A DNA stretch of 64,000 nucleotides from Streptomyces liliifuscus (GCF_016598615.1 NZ_CP066831.1:496001-560000); one strand, 5' to 3'. Positions 1-8,524 are shown, counted from the stretch's first letter. Made by a program: numbers and translations. Notes: generated by a model not told the origin, from the sequence alone.

Positions 1-33
1 GTCATGGGCCGGGATGGCGACGCTGTGGAATGC

Positions 34-680
34 TTCGTTCCTGACCAGCTGTGGGAGTTGTTCCGGCGAGTAGCGCCCGCGGCGCCAACGTGGCCGCACA
101 GCGGCAGTCGGCGTCGGCACGGCGACCGGGAGGTGCCGGCCTGCGATCGTGTACTCGGCCATCTCTCGGGGTGGCCGAGGCCAACCACCGCCTTTCGTTG
201 GCCCGTTGGGCCCGGCCGGACCGGTCCCGGCGCGTGATCGACTCCGACACCATGAGGGCTCTGGAAAACGGGGCCCGGCAGATCCCGAGCAGAGTGAGAA
301 TTCGCTTGCTCGCCGTGCGGAGGGGCCTGCCCCTCCGCACGGCTCAACTCCTTGTGCGAGGTATCCCACGCTCCCGGCGCGGCACAGCGGGTCGCCACGC
401 CTGGCACCCCCGCCGCCGCATGCGCTCCGCCGCAGGCCCTGCCGACACGGGCTGCGACTTTGTCACCTGCGCCGTTGGCTCCGGACCCTCGGTACCACCG
501 CGCGCATCCGCCCGTGGATGCGTCGAGTTCTCCGAGCGCCCGGAGCGCTGCTTCCGGACCATCGGGAGTACCGCTGCTCGGCTCACGTGGTGACGCCGCT
601 CCGGCATCACCACGAGCGGAGAGCCGACCACTTGCTCACATTCGCCGGTAGCGCCGCAGCCCTCATGCGGAATCGGTTCA
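34..680 (+). pseudogene. Decayed IS5-family transposase remnant
   Basis: Pieces of an IS5-type DDE transposase can be read here in different frames. An N-terminal piece (FVPDQLWELFRRVAP, from about 34) resembles the family opening VPDELWELV. A middle piece (RRVIDSDTMRALENGA, from about 229) resembles the catalytic-core motif around IDSxxMRA. A C-terminal piece (ERRADHLLTFAGSAAALM, from about 613) resembles the usual end of these proteins. The total is shorter than the roughly 800 bases of an intact copy, and frames change between pieces, so it is dead. I saw no terminal inverted repeats. It abuts the stop codon of the first monooxygenase at 678 and may mark an old insertion boundary of the catabolic cluster. 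The family assignment is from motif memory. Confidence 0.55.
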
Positions 681-2009
681 CGCGGGGCGCGGCACCGGGC
701 CCGGAAAGCTGCCGTTGGCCGCGTGCGGAGGCATCTTCGCGGGAGGAGGCGAACCGAGGGCGGCAATCATCGGTAGCGGCTCCATCCCGAAGATGTCCCG
801 ACCGTTGATCTCGGCCATCGGATCGATCCGGAACGCGCCGTGGGTCGCCAGCACATGCACGTCCCGGACGAACCGCTGGATCGGGTTGGACAGGCCGACG
901 GTCGAGGAACCGAGTGCCAGCTGCAGCCCGTCGATCACCTGGAGACAGGCGTGGATCTGATGGACGAGGTCCATCGTGATCTCGGGTTCATCCCACGGGT
1001 GGAAGTCCTCGCCCGCCAGCGCGCGCCTGTCGATCTCGTCCGCCTGCCGCTCGATGACCGCCGCGGCCGTGTTGATGACGGCCCTCGCCTTCCCCGCCAC
1101 GACCTGTGTCGAGGCCATGTCGGCCATGGCCGGATAGGGCAGGTTGAACGGCGGCCGCTTGGCAGCCTGTTCGACGAAGGCACCGAGAGTGCCTTCGGTC
1201 ATGCCCAGAGCGAGTGCCGCGAAGGCCGTCGTGGTGGCGACCATGGTTCCGGTCGCGGAGTGCATGAATCCCAGTCCCTGGTACTTGCCGCGCAGGGCGT
1301 CCATGCGCGCGGGCATGTCCATGGTGTGGATGACCCGGTACTCGGGGACGAACACCTCCTCGTCGGCTCGCACACTGTTGCTCGACGTGGCGCTCATGCC
1401 CATGACCTGCCAGTCGTCGACGATCGTGTACTGGTCCTGGGAGAGCAGCCCCATCGCCCGACGCCGTTCTCCGGTCTTGGGATCGTCGTACTCGAAACCG
1501 ACCGAGCCCCACTTCGCGATCTTGCAGCCGCTGCCGAACGCCCAGCGGCCCTTCACCATCCAGCCGCCTTCGACCTTTCGACCGTCGCCGACCTTCGGCG
1601 CGAAGACGGTGGCGCCGAACAGGAGCGGTCCCTGCCAGGTCCCGATGTCGGCGAAGACCTCGTCCTTCACACGCTCGTCGAGTGCGAGCGCACTCCGGGA
1701 CGCGCTGGAGACGATCACCGTCCAGCCGGCCGACCCGTCGACGCGTCCGAGCTCACGCACGACCTCCGTGGTGTCGCGTGCTCCGAGTGCGAACCCGCCC
1801 AGCTCCACCGGGATGGTGATGCGGAACACCCCGATCTCGTGCAGTACCGAGACCGTCTCGGGTGCGAGTGTGCCCTGCAGCTCCCCCTCGCGCGCACGTT
1901 CGGCGAGGCCGGGCGCCGCCGCGCGCACCGCGTCGCGCATGCGCCGTCCCTCCTCGCTGAGATAGGGGGACTCGGGGAACCTGCTCACTTTGGGCAACGT
2001 CATGGTCAT
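678..2009 (-). CDS. Acyl-CoA-dehydrogenase-fold flavin monooxygenase, copy 4
   Basis: A 443-residue protein with the acyl-CoA dehydrogenase fold: helical N-terminal domain (about 20-110), beta domain with FGSGCK near the flavin site (about 165), and C-terminal helical domain ending in THGAFRIDPMAE. Three paralogs and a flavin reductase are encoded just upstream, so I infer a group D FMNH2/FADH2-dependent hydroxylase, as in HsaA, DszC or IacA, rather than beta-oxidation. The ATG at 2009 is chosen because AGGAAAGAG lies just upstream; a second ATG is two codons later. Its C-terminus is closest by eye to copy 1. It lies 267 bp beyond the SnoaL gene, a long gap for an operon, and is the last gene before the transposase remnant. 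The substrate is unknown. Confidence 0.85.
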   Translation of the reverse strand: MTMTLPKVSRFPESPYLSEEGRRMRDAVRAAAPGLAERAREGELQGTLAPETVSVLHEIGVFRITIPVELGGFALGARDTTEVVRELGRVDGSAGWTVIVSSASRSALALDERVKDEVFADIGTWQGPLLFGATVFAPKVGDGRKVEGGWMVKGRWAFGSGCKIAKWGSVGFEYDDPKTGERRRAMGLLSQDQYTIVDDWQVMGMSATSSNSVRADEEVFVPEYRVIHTMDMPARMDALRGKYQGLGFMHSATGTMVATTTAFAALALGMTEGTLGAFVEQAAKRPPFNLPYPAMADMASTQVVAGKARAVINTAAAVIERQADEIDRRALAGEDFHPWDEPEITMDLVHQIHACLQVIDGLQLALGSSTVGLSNPIQRFVRDVHVLATHGAFRIDPMAEINGRDIFGMEPLPMIAALGSPPPAKMPPHAANGSFPGPVPRPA

Positions 2010-2276
2010 CTCAGTTCTCTTTCCTCGTCCTTGGGCATCGCCGACGCGTTCTGCACTGCGCACGAGTGGCGGCGGATTGCGATGGGGGGGCAGGAGCGAC
2101 TCGGCCCTGCGGCCTCGAAGGCGGATGTACGGCGCGGCCTTCGAGGTCGACCAGGTCGACCTCGGACCCGCCGTCCGCCACCGCGCGGTTGTACGTCCGC
2201 TGCGCGATGAGGGAGCGCGCGGCGCCGGCCTGAGCGGTGCTGCGGCAACGGTCTGCGACCGGGCCGGGCTCGCCGC
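2010..2276. other. Gap between SnoaL-like gene and monooxygenase copy 4
   Basis: No gene is recognisable in these 267 bases and no copy of the cluster's 15-bp palindrome is visible. It may hold a separate promoter for the 678-2009 gene or be a scar of rearrangement. Confidence 0.4.
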
Positions 2277-2792
2277 TCAGTTCCCCGGCATCGGTCCGGC
2301 CATCTTGCGGAAGGCACTCCAGTGCTCGGCGAGCTTGCCGTCGCGCACGCGGAAGACCGTCAGGATGTACCAGTCGTATGTGCTGCCGGGGCTCACCGGG
2401 TCCGGCGTCGGATGCTTCATCATGACGCACGCCAGATCGCCGTCCAGGACCACGCTCACCACCGGCGGCGGTGTGCCGTTGCCGGTCGGCACGTGGCGGA
2501 AGTGTTCGATGAGGTTGTCCAGGCCGTTGCCGGGCGCGTTCGGGTCGTGCTGGATGTAGTCCTCGACGATGTAACGCTTCATCACGTCGACGACGTTGTC
2601 CTGCACGCTGTCGTCGCGCACCATGCGCGCGAGGTCGGCCTCGAAGTCGACCAACAGGCGCTTGACGGCGGTCCGCTCGGGTGTCTCGGCCTGCGCGACG
2701 GCGGCCTTGTAGTCCTCGCGGTCGAGCCAGGTCTCGTACAGCTTGGGGTCGTTGATGTGTGCGACGCCGTCGATGATGCTGAAGTCACTCAT
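2277..2792 (-). CDS. SnoaL/NTF2-like protein
   Basis: A 171-residue protein with an NTF2-like cone fold. The C-terminal 110 residues carry the family pattern: a VEDYIQHDP motif, then paired strands (VVSVVLDGDLACVMM, TYDWYILTVFRVRDGKLAEH). SnoaL-like proteins catalyse aldol-type chemistry or hydration, or bind small ligands; the substrate here is unknown. The start at 2792 overlaps the stop of the upstream monooxygenase (2789-2791) as ATGA, which indicates translational coupling. Together with the double-domain protein at 10803-11687 the cluster encodes three SnoaL domains of similar type, suggesting a repeated need for this activity in the same pathway. Confidence 0.8.
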   Translation of the reverse strand: MSDFSIIDGVAHINDPKLYETWLDREDYKAAVAQAETPERTAVKRLLVDFEADLARMVRDDSVQDNVVDVMKRYIVEDYIQHDPNAPGNGLDNLIEHFRHVPTGNGTPPPVVSVVLDGDLACVMMKHPTPDPVSPGSTYDWYILTVFRVRDGKLAEHWSAFRKMAGPMPGN

Positions 2793-4147
2793 GCGCGGAT
2801 GGGCTCCTTGTCTCGGGATGAATCTGTTGAGGCACGGCGCTCGGGAACGGCGCCGCCGATCATGGCGAAGGGAGGCAGGCCCAGGAGCCGGCGTCCGTTC
2901 TGCTCCGCCAGCGGGTCGACGCGGATCGCGCCGTGCGACGTGAGTACGCGGACGTCTCGGACGAACCGCTGGATCGGGTTCGACAGGCTCACGGTGGACG
3001 AGCCGATCGTCTTCTGCAGCAGGTTGATCGCGTCCTCGCACAGGTTGGCCGCGTACGCGATGGAGAGACTGATCTCGGACTCCTCCGGCGGGGTGAAGTC
3101 GAGTCCCGCCGCCGTTCGCGCGTCGAGCTGGTCGGCAGTGCCTTCGATCGCCGCGGCGGCGAGGTTGATCATCGCGAGGGCCTTGCCCGCCGCGACCTGG
3201 GCCGACGCCATGTCACCGATCGTGGGATACGGAAGAGTGAAGGGCTTGCGCTTGGCAGCCTGTTCGGTGAAGCAGTCGAGCGCTCCCCGCGCCATCCCCA
3301 AGGCGATCGCGATGTTCGCAAGTGACGCGCAGAGCAGAAGCGCCAGACCGTGCTGTGCGAAGCCGACGCCTGTGTAGCGGTCGCGCACCTGCCCCAGCCG
3401 CAGGGGGAAGTCTGCGAGGTCGATGAAGCGGTGCGCCGGGACGAACACCTCGTCCTGCACGCGAAGGCTGTTGCTGGACGATCCCGACAGACCCATGACT
3501 TCCCAGTCGTCGAGGATCTCGTACTGCTCCCGGCGGAGCGCGACCATGCCGCGTCCGCCTCCCCCTCCGGCTTCGGCGGGGTCGTACTCGATGCCGACCA
3601 GTGCCCAGCTCGCGTGCTTGCAGCAGCTGCCGAACGCCCACTTGCCCTGCACCATCCAGCCGCCGTCGACGGCTCGGGCAGCGCCGACCTTGGTCGCGAA
3701 CACGGAGGCACCCACGATGGCCGGCCCGACCCAGTCCCCGGTCTCGGCGCGCACCTCGTCGACCACCTGCGCATCCATGGCGAGCAGGTTCTTCAGGCCC
3801 ACTCCCACGAAACCGGCCCACCCGGCGGAGCCGTCGCCCTCGCTGAGCGCGCTGATCACCTCGACCAGGTCCCGTGCGCCGAGCCCGTATCCGCCCCACT
3901 CGACGGGCATCGACATGCGAAAGACACCGGCGTCATTGATCGCTTCGAGCACCTCGGGAGTGAGCGCCGCGATCTTCTCTCCCTCGCGGGCCTGAGAGCG
4001 GATCAGCGGGATCAGCTCGCGCACCCGGTCACGGATCCGGCGGCCCTCGTCGGTGATCCACGGGGAGGCCACGGCTGACGCGGGCACCGCGGGTGGCATC
4101 GGCGGCAGTTGGGCGTCATGTGGGCGCGGCGGGGGTGATGCGGTCAT
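2789..4147 (-). CDS. Acyl-CoA-dehydrogenase-fold flavin monooxygenase, copy 3
   Basis: A 452-residue paralog with a Pro-rich N-terminal extension of about 30 residues before the fold begins. Domain order is as in copy 4: N-terminal helices, beta domain with FGSCCKHASW, and a C-terminal helical domain with SSSTVSLSNP-type sequence and TSHGAIRVDPLAEQNGRR. The end is nearly identical to copy 2, pointing to tandem duplication. The ATG at 4147 is preferred because an upstream in-frame start would give an atypical leader; its ribosome site is weak. A copy of the 15-bp palindrome lies 29-43 bases upstream (4176-4190), so this gene probably begins its own transcription unit with the coupled SnoaL gene. 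Predicted reaction: hydroxylation of an aromatic or similar substrate using reduced flavin. Confidence 0.85.
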   Translation of the reverse strand: MTASPPPRPHDAQLPPMPPAVPASAVASPWITDEGRRIRDRVRELIPLIRSQAREGEKIAALTPEVLEAINDAGVFRMSMPVEWGGYGLGARDLVEVISALSEGDGSAGWAGFVGVGLKNLLAMDAQVVDEVRAETGDWVGPAIVGASVFATKVGAARAVDGGWMVQGKWAFGSCCKHASWALVGIEYDPAEAGGGGGRGMVALRREQYEILDDWEVMGLSGSSSNSLRVQDEVFVPAHRFIDLADFPLRLGQVRDRYTGVGFAQHGLALLLCASLANIAIALGMARGALDCFTEQAAKRKPFTLPYPTIGDMASAQVAAGKALAMINLAAAAIEGTADQLDARTAAGLDFTPPEESEISLSIAYAANLCEDAINLLQKTIGSSTVSLSNPIQRFVRDVRVLTSHGAIRVDPLAEQNGRRLLGLPPFAMIGGAVPERRASTDSSRDKEPIRA

Positions 4148-4175
4148 CGAAGCACCATCGTTTCTATCGAAATGG

Positions 4176-4190
4176 ACTGCACCGTTCAGT
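4176..4190. promoter_or_regulatory. Predicted TetR operator, site 1
   Basis: ACTGCACCGTTCAGT matches the cluster consensus ACTGNACCGTNCAGT. It lies 29-43 bases before the start of monooxygenase copy 3, where a bound repressor would cover the promoter. The consensus comes from five copies seen in this window. Confidence 0.75.
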
Positions 4191-4258
4191 GCATCTTGTG
4201 GGTATGAGGATGAACAGGTTGGAAAAGCGGAACGGGAGGTCACCCAGGGGCGTCGGCG

Positions 4259-5557
4259 TCAACCGCGTTCAGGTTGAGGGGCGTTGACGCCGCGCTGCGG
4301 CACTGCGGCGCCGATCATGGGGAACGGCCTGAGTCCGAGGAGGCGTCGGCCGTTCTGCTCGGCGAGCGGGTCGACGCGGATTGCTCCGTGCGAGGTGACC
4401 ACGCGTGCGTCACGAACGAATCGCTGGATCGGATTGGACAGCGAGACGGTCGAGGAACCGAGCGTTTTCTGAAGCAGGTTGATGGCGTCCTCGCACAGGT
4501 TCGCCGCGTACGCGAGCGCGAGACTGATCTCCGACTCCTCGTCGTCGCCGAATTCGAGACCGGCCTCGGTGCGTGCGTCCACCTGGTCCGCGAAGCGTTC
4601 GATCGTCGAGCCGGCCAGGACGATCATTGCCTGCGCGCGCCCGACGGCCACTTGTGCCGAGGCCATCTCGGCGACGCTCGGGTAGGGCAGGGTGAACGGC
4701 TTGCGCCTGATCGCCTGTTCCGCGAAACAGGTCAGTGCGCCGCGTGCCATGCCCAGCGTGATCGCGGTACTGCTGAGGGCTACGGTCATCAGCAGCGCCC
4801 GGCCGCTCTGCCGGAAGGCGGCGCCGCTGTAATGGTGTCGGATCCGGTCGAGCCTCGGCGGAAACTCGGCGAGGTCGAGGAAGCGGTGGTCGGGGACGAA
4901 GATGTCCTCGGTGACCCGCAGGCTGTTGCTGGACGTTCCGGAGAGCCCCATGACGTGCCAGTCGTCGAGGATCTCGAACTGCTCCCGCTCCAGCACCACG
5001 ACACCGCGACCGGTGCCGCCGGCTTCCGCGGGGTCGAAGGCGACTCCCACCAGCGCCCAGCGGGCGTGCTTGCAGCCGCTGCCGAAGGCCCAGCGACCGT
5101 TGACCATCCAGCCGCCGTCGACCTTGCGTGCGTTCCCGACCGTGGTCGCGAAGACGGAGGCACCGACGAGAGCCGGACCCACCCAGCCCTCGATGTCCTT
5201 GCGGATCTCTTCGACCACCCGTGGTTCCAGGGCCAGGAAGTTGCGCAGTCCGACTCCGACGAAGGCACTCCAGGCCGCCGACCCGTCGGCCTCGCCCAGG
5301 GCTGCGACAACCTCGACGATGTCGCGGGCGCCCAGCGCGCTGCCGCCCCACTCGACCGGCATCGTCATGCGGTAGGTGCCCGCCTCGTCCAGCGCCTGAA
5401 GCACGTCGGGAGTCAACGCCCCGATCCGCTCTCCCTCGCGTGCCTGCGACCGAATGAGAGGGACGAGGTCCCGGATCCGGTCGCGCAGCTCACGTCCGGC
5501 GTCGGTCAGCCACGGCGATTCGACCGCCCTGACCTCCGGGGCGATGTGCTTGGACAT
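4259..5557 (-). CDS. Acyl-CoA-dehydrogenase-fold flavin monooxygenase, copy 2
   Basis: A 432-residue paralog. The N-terminal helices start at about residue 14 (SPWLTDAGRELRD), the flavin-contacting region contains FGSGCKHARW near residue 165, and the C-terminal domain ends with TSHGAIRVDPLAEQNGRR, almost the same as copy 3. The ATG at 5557 has a strong GAGGAGAG ribosome site. It lies 73 bases downstream of the flavin reductase with no operator copy in the gap, so it is probably co-transcribed with the reductase and copy 1. I infer a reduced-flavin-dependent hydroxylase fed by the adjacent reductase. A true acyl-CoA dehydrogenase is possible but less likely, because no acyl-CoA ligase, hydratase or thiolase is encoded nearby. 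Confidence 0.85.
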   Translation of the reverse strand: MSKHIAPEVRAVESPWLTDAGRELRDRIRDLVPLIRSQAREGERIGALTPDVLQALDEAGTYRMTMPVEWGGSALGARDIVEVVAALGEADGSAAWSAFVGVGLRNFLALEPRVVEEIRKDIEGWVGPALVGASVFATTVGNARKVDGGWMVNGRWAFGSGCKHARWALVGVAFDPAEAGGTGRGVVVLEREQFEILDDWHVMGLSGTSSNSLRVTEDIFVPDHRFLDLAEFPPRLDRIRHHYSGAAFRQSGRALLMTVALSSTAITLGMARGALTCFAEQAIRRKPFTLPYPSVAEMASAQVAVGRAQAMIVLAGSTIERFADQVDARTEAGLEFGDDEESEISLALAYAANLCEDAINLLQKTLGSSTVSLSNPIQRFVRDARVVTSHGAIRVDPLAEQNGRRLLGLRPFPMIGAAVPQRGVNAPQPERG

Positions 5558-5630
5558 CGGCTCTCCTCATTGAGATTGAGCGAATACAACGAACTGATCT
5601 GTATGGGGTGGGTGAGTTGGTGGCAGCCCC

Positions 5631-6206
5631 TCAGGCGGGGACAGCCGACCTGTCGCCGTCGTCGAGCCGCCGGAAGCGGCTTCCGTGGAAGACCAAGGGC
5701 TCGGCCGACGGCAGCGTCCACAGGCGATCTATCTCCAGCAGGGCGATGATGTGGTCGCCCGCCGGCAGTTCGGCGCGGAGCGTGCAGGTGTACCAGGTGA
5801 CCGCCCCGGGAAGGACCACAGCTCCTTCTCCGGTCGTCTCCCAGTGCACCTCGGCGAACCGGTTCTCCTCCGCACCTGCGAGCGCGCGGCACACCTCGCC
5901 CTGCTGCTCGCCCAGGACACTCAGGCCCAGCCGAGGCAGCTGCCTGAGCTTCGGCCAGGTGCGCGACGAGGTCTGAAGGCACACCGAGACAAGGGGCGGA
6001 GCCAGCGAAACGGAGGTGAAGGAGCTCACCGCCATTCCGACGGGCCGATCGTCCACCATTCCGCACACCGCGATCACCCCGCTCGGGAAGCGGCCGAACG
6101 CTTCCCGCAGCGCCTGCGCGTCCATCGCCGCCACCGGTGTGGGCTGCGGCTCGACGCCGGAGCTCGAATTCACGAGCCCATGGGGTCCGTGGTCATTGAT
6201 CGACAT
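5631..6206 (-). CDS. Flavin reductase (NAD(P)H:flavin oxidoreductase)
   Basis: A 191-residue protein of the flavin-reductase-like FMN-binding split-barrel family. Family features include the opening LREAFGRFPSGVIAVCG, then VGMAVSSFTSVSLAPPLVSV (flavin-binding strand and loop) and the late GDHIIALLEIDRL segment. It would supply FMNH2 or FADH2 to the four monooxygenase paralogs as the small component of a two-component system. The ATG at 6206 with GGTGAGG upstream is preferred; a GTG at 6215 is an alternative. It sits between copies 1 and 2 on the same strand with gaps of 36 and 73 bases, consistent with one operon. Confidence 0.88.
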   Translation of the reverse strand: MSINDHGPHGLVNSSSGVEPQPTPVAAMDAQALREAFGRFPSGVIAVCGMVDDRPVGMAVSSFTSVSLAPPLVSVCLQTSSRTWPKLRQLPRLGLSVLGEQQGEVCRALAGAEENRFAEVHWETTGEGAVVLPGAVTWYTCTLRAELPAGDHIIALLEIDRLWTLPSAEPLVFHGSRFRRLDDGDRSAVPA

Positions 6207-6242
6207 GGTCCTCACCTTCCTTCTTCCTGCGCGGGGGTCCGC

Positions 6243-7541
6243 TCAGCCCACCTGGGGCACGCCGCCGGCGAACATGGGAAACGGTTCGAATCCGAGGAGC
6301 TGGCGGCCGCTGAGCTCGGCCAACGGGTCGAAGCGGATCGCGCCATGCGTGGCCAGCACGCGCACGTCCCGCGCGAAGCGCTGGATGGGGTTCTTGAGGC
6401 TCACCGTGGAGGAGCCGAGAGCGAGTTGGAGTTTGTCGATGGCGTCCGCGCACAGCCGCACCGCGTAGACAAGGTCCATCGTGATCTCGGACTCCTCGGC
6501 GCCCGTGAACTCGATCCCGGCCAGAGCGCGGCGGTCCACCTCGTCGGCATGACCGAGGATGGTCGCCTCCGCGGCGTTGATCATCGCGCGGGCCGTGCCG
6601 GCTGCCACCTGGGTCGACGGCATGTCCGCCACGGTGGGGTAGGGCAGGTTGAACGGCTTGCGGGCCTTCGACTGCTCGACGAAGCAGTCCAGGGTGCCGC
6701 GGGCCATGCCGAGTGCGACTGCCACATTGCTGAGACAGGTGATCAGCATGAGCGCGCGTGTGTCGTTGCGGAACCCGATACCGGCGTAGCGGTCCCGCAC
6801 GCTGTCCATGACCGCGGGGAAGTCGGCCAGGTCGACGAAGCGGTGATCAGGGACGAACGCCTCTTCCTCGGCGGTGATGCTGTTGCTGGAGGTGGCCTTC
6901 AGCCCCATGACCTTCCAGTCGTCCAGGATCGTGTACTGCTCCCGGCTCAGCAGCGCCATCGCCCGGCGTGGCCGGCCTTCCGCGTCCTCGCAGGTCACGC
7001 CCACGGCCGCCCAGGCCGCGTGCTTGCAGCCGCTGCCGAACGCCCATTTCCCGGAAACCAGCCATCCGCCGTCCGCCCTGCGGGCCGATCCCACGCTGGT
7101 GGAGAACACGGAGGCGCCGACGACCAGCGGGCCGATCCAGGTGTCGATCTCCTTGAAGATCTCGTCGACGGTCTGCTGGGGGAAGCCGAGGACATTGCGG
7201 ATGCCACCGGCCACGAAGACCGTCCAGGCGGCGGATCCGTCGCCTTCGCCGAGTGCCGTGATGATCTCCACGGTGTCTCGCGCCCCGAGAGCGTAGCCAC
7301 CCAGTTCGACGGGCAGGGCGGTCTTGAAGACACCCGCTTCGTGTATCGCCCTCAGCGTCTCGGGGGGCAGGGCGCCGAGGTCTTCTCCTTCCTGCGCTTC
7401 CTTCCTCAGGAGGGGGCTGAGGGCGCGTGTCTCGTCCCGGATCTGCCGACCGCGGTCGCTGAGGTGCGGAGAGGGACGCCGATCGCCCGCCGTAGTGACC
7501 GACTCGCCTCTGGAAGGGGTCGGAGAGGGTGGGGTGCTCAT
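6243..7541 (-). CDS. Acyl-CoA-dehydrogenase-fold flavin monooxygenase, copy 1
   Basis: First gene of the minus-strand operon, 432 residues. Helical N-terminal domain (LSDRGRQIRDETRAL), flavin-site segment FGSGCKHAAW, and C-terminal domain with SSTVSLKNPIQRFARDVRV followed by THGAIRFDPLAE. The histidine in the THGA motif is conserved in all four paralogs and is a candidate catalytic residue by analogy with HsaA/DszC-type enzymes, which is an inference. The ATG at 7541 has a GAAGGAG ribosome site. Two operator copies lie at 7565-7597, immediately upstream and shared with the divergent TetR gene. It is followed after 36 bases by the flavin reductase. Confidence 0.87.
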   Translation of the reverse strand: MSTPPSPTPSRGESVTTAGDRRPSPHLSDRGRQIRDETRALSPLLRKEAQEGEDLGALPPETLRAIHEAGVFKTALPVELGGYALGARDTVEIITALGEGDGSAAWTVFVAGGIRNVLGFPQQTVDEIFKEIDTWIGPLVVGASVFSTSVGSARRADGGWLVSGKWAFGSGCKHAAWAAVGVTCEDAEGRPRRAMALLSREQYTILDDWKVMGLKATSSNSITAEEEAFVPDHRFVDLADFPAVMDSVRDRYAGIGFRNDTRALMLITCLSNVAVALGMARGTLDCFVEQSKARKPFNLPYPTVADMPSTQVAAGTARAMINAAEATILGHADEVDRRALAGIEFTGAEESEITMDLVYAVRLCADAIDKLQLALGSSTVSLKNPIQRFARDVRVLATHGAIRFDPLAELSGRQLLGFEPFPMFAGGVPQVG

Positions 7542-7564
7542 GGGGCTCCTTCGCATCCAACTGT

Positions 7565-7579
7565 ACTGTACCGTTCAGT
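7565..7579. promoter_or_regulatory. Predicted TetR operator, site 2
   Basis: ACTGTACCGTTCAGT matches the five-copy consensus. It lies 24-38 bases upstream of monooxygenase copy 1 and 92-106 bases upstream of the TetR gene, so one bound repressor could control both directions. Confidence 0.8.
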
Positions 7580-7582
7580 TCA

Positions 7583-7597
7583 ACTGAACCGTACGGT
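7583..7597. promoter_or_regulatory. Predicted TetR operator, site 3
   Basis: ACTGAACCGTACGGT is a second copy whose centre is 18 bases from that of site 2. The tandem arrangement suggests two dimers bound side by side and autoregulation of the TetR gene. Confidence 0.72.
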
Positions 7598-7670
7598 AGG
7601 GTTCAGCGAAAGGTCAAGCGATGAGATGCGTACCGGCTCCCACCAGGGCCGGGATTCGACAAGGAGTGAG

Positions 7671-8366
7671 ATGGCTGAACAGGGGCGCCCCCGGCGGGCG
7701 GGCGGGCGGAGCAAGCGGGAATCCATTCTCGACGCGGCCATCGAACTGTTCCTCGAACTCGGTTTCGATCAGACCTCGATGGATGTCGTGGCAGCGCAGG
7801 CCGGCGTATCGAAGACGACCGTCTACGCCCACTTCGGCGACAAGCTGGAGCTGTTCCGTGCGGTGATCGCCCGCGGAGGAGCCTCGCTCGACTTCGATCT
7901 GGACCAGACGATGCTGGCCTCCGTCGACGACCCCCAGGAGAGGCTGGCGCGCATCGTCCTGAAGCTCCTCCAGGCCACGACAGCCCCGGCCTACCTGGCC
8001 TTCATTCGCGTCCTGACCGTCGAGGCGGGCCGCCGCCCCGAGCTGACCGAGGCGATTCGCTCCCTCGGCGTACCCCATGTCGTCGACCTGGTGGCCGTGG
8101 CCCTGCGCGAGGACGCACGGCAGCGCGGCTACACCCTTCCCGACCCGGAGGCGTACGCGGGACTGTTCGTGCGCATGACGGCCGCCGGGCCGCAGATGGA
8201 TGCGCTGCTGGATCCGGAGTCCGACCGCGACCTGGCCCATTTCGAGGCCTACGCCCAGTGGACGACCGCCATCTTTCTGCGGGGCCTGCGCGCCGGCGAC
8301 CTGCCGGCTGCCCCCGCCTCGGCGATGAGTCAGGTCTTCCCCCGGCTCTCGCGGGCGAACTCCTGA
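7671..8366 (+). CDS. TetR-family regulator of the catabolic cluster
   Basis: A 231-residue TetR/AcrR-type repressor. The N-terminal helix-turn-helix (about residues 12-60) shows the family signature: RESILDAAIELFLELGF, then TSMDVVAAQAGVSKTTVYAHF. The rest is a helical ligand-binding domain of the TetR_C type. The ATG at 7671 has AAGGAG five bases upstream; the reading frame is open much further upstream, but that part is antisense to the monooxygenase operon. It is divergent from copy 1 with two palindromes between, and the same palindrome recurs at three other promoters, so it is the obvious candidate for the protein that binds all five. The inducer is probably a pathway substrate or intermediate. 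Confidence 0.9.
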   Translation: MAEQGRPRRAGGRSKRESILDAAIELFLELGFDQTSMDVVAAQAGVSKTTVYAHFGDKLELFRAVIARGGASLDFDLDQTMLASVDDPQERLARIVLKLLQATTAPAYLAFIRVLTVEAGRRPELTEAIRSLGVPHVVDLVAVALREDARQRGYTLPDPEAYAGLFVRMTAAGPQMDALLDPESDRDLAHFEAYAQWTTAIFLRGLRAGDLPAAPASAMSQVFPRLSRANS

Positions 8367-8368
8367 CA

Positions 8369-8411
8369 GGCGCCGGGGCGCGGATGGCAAGGCCTTCCGC
8401 GCCACGGCGCC
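8369..8411 (+). terminator. Nested hairpin after TetR gene
   Basis: Inner arms GGCGCGGA (8377-8384) and TCCGCGCC (8396-8403) are perfect, enclosed by outer arms GGCGCCG (8369-8375) and CGGCGCC (8405-8411). It starts three bases after the TetR stop. No U-run follows, as is usual in this kind of genome. Confidence 0.55.
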
Positions 8412-8524
8412 CCTGAGGACTCCTCCGGGACGCTCGGACACCGTTCACGGCACCCTCCGCACCCTCTCCCTGGTGGGCCGCCATGGCACTCGTCTCGCGC
8501 CGGACCTCTTGACCTGTGCACTGC

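Noticed and set aside
840..2210. 456-codon plus-strand open frame
   Set aside because: Antisense shadow of the acyl-CoA-dehydrogenase-fold gene at 678-2009; composition is His/Arg/Asp-rich and matches no fold.
6283..6293. GGTTCGAATCC, looking like a tRNA T-loop
   Set aside because: It lies inside the coding region of monooxygenase copy 1, and no acceptor stem, anticodon arm or D-loop can be folded around it.
678..7541. Beta-oxidation function for the four acyl-CoA-dehydrogenase-fold proteins
   Set aside because: No acyl-CoA ligase, enoyl-CoA hydratase or thiolase is nearby, whereas a flavin reductase is embedded among them, which favours hydroxylases.
5685..7670. A very long open frame on the plus strand running into the TetR gene
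   Set aside because: It is antisense to the monooxygenase and reductase genes, has no protein-like domains, and the TetR start at 7671 has its own ribosome site. High GC content keeps such frames open.
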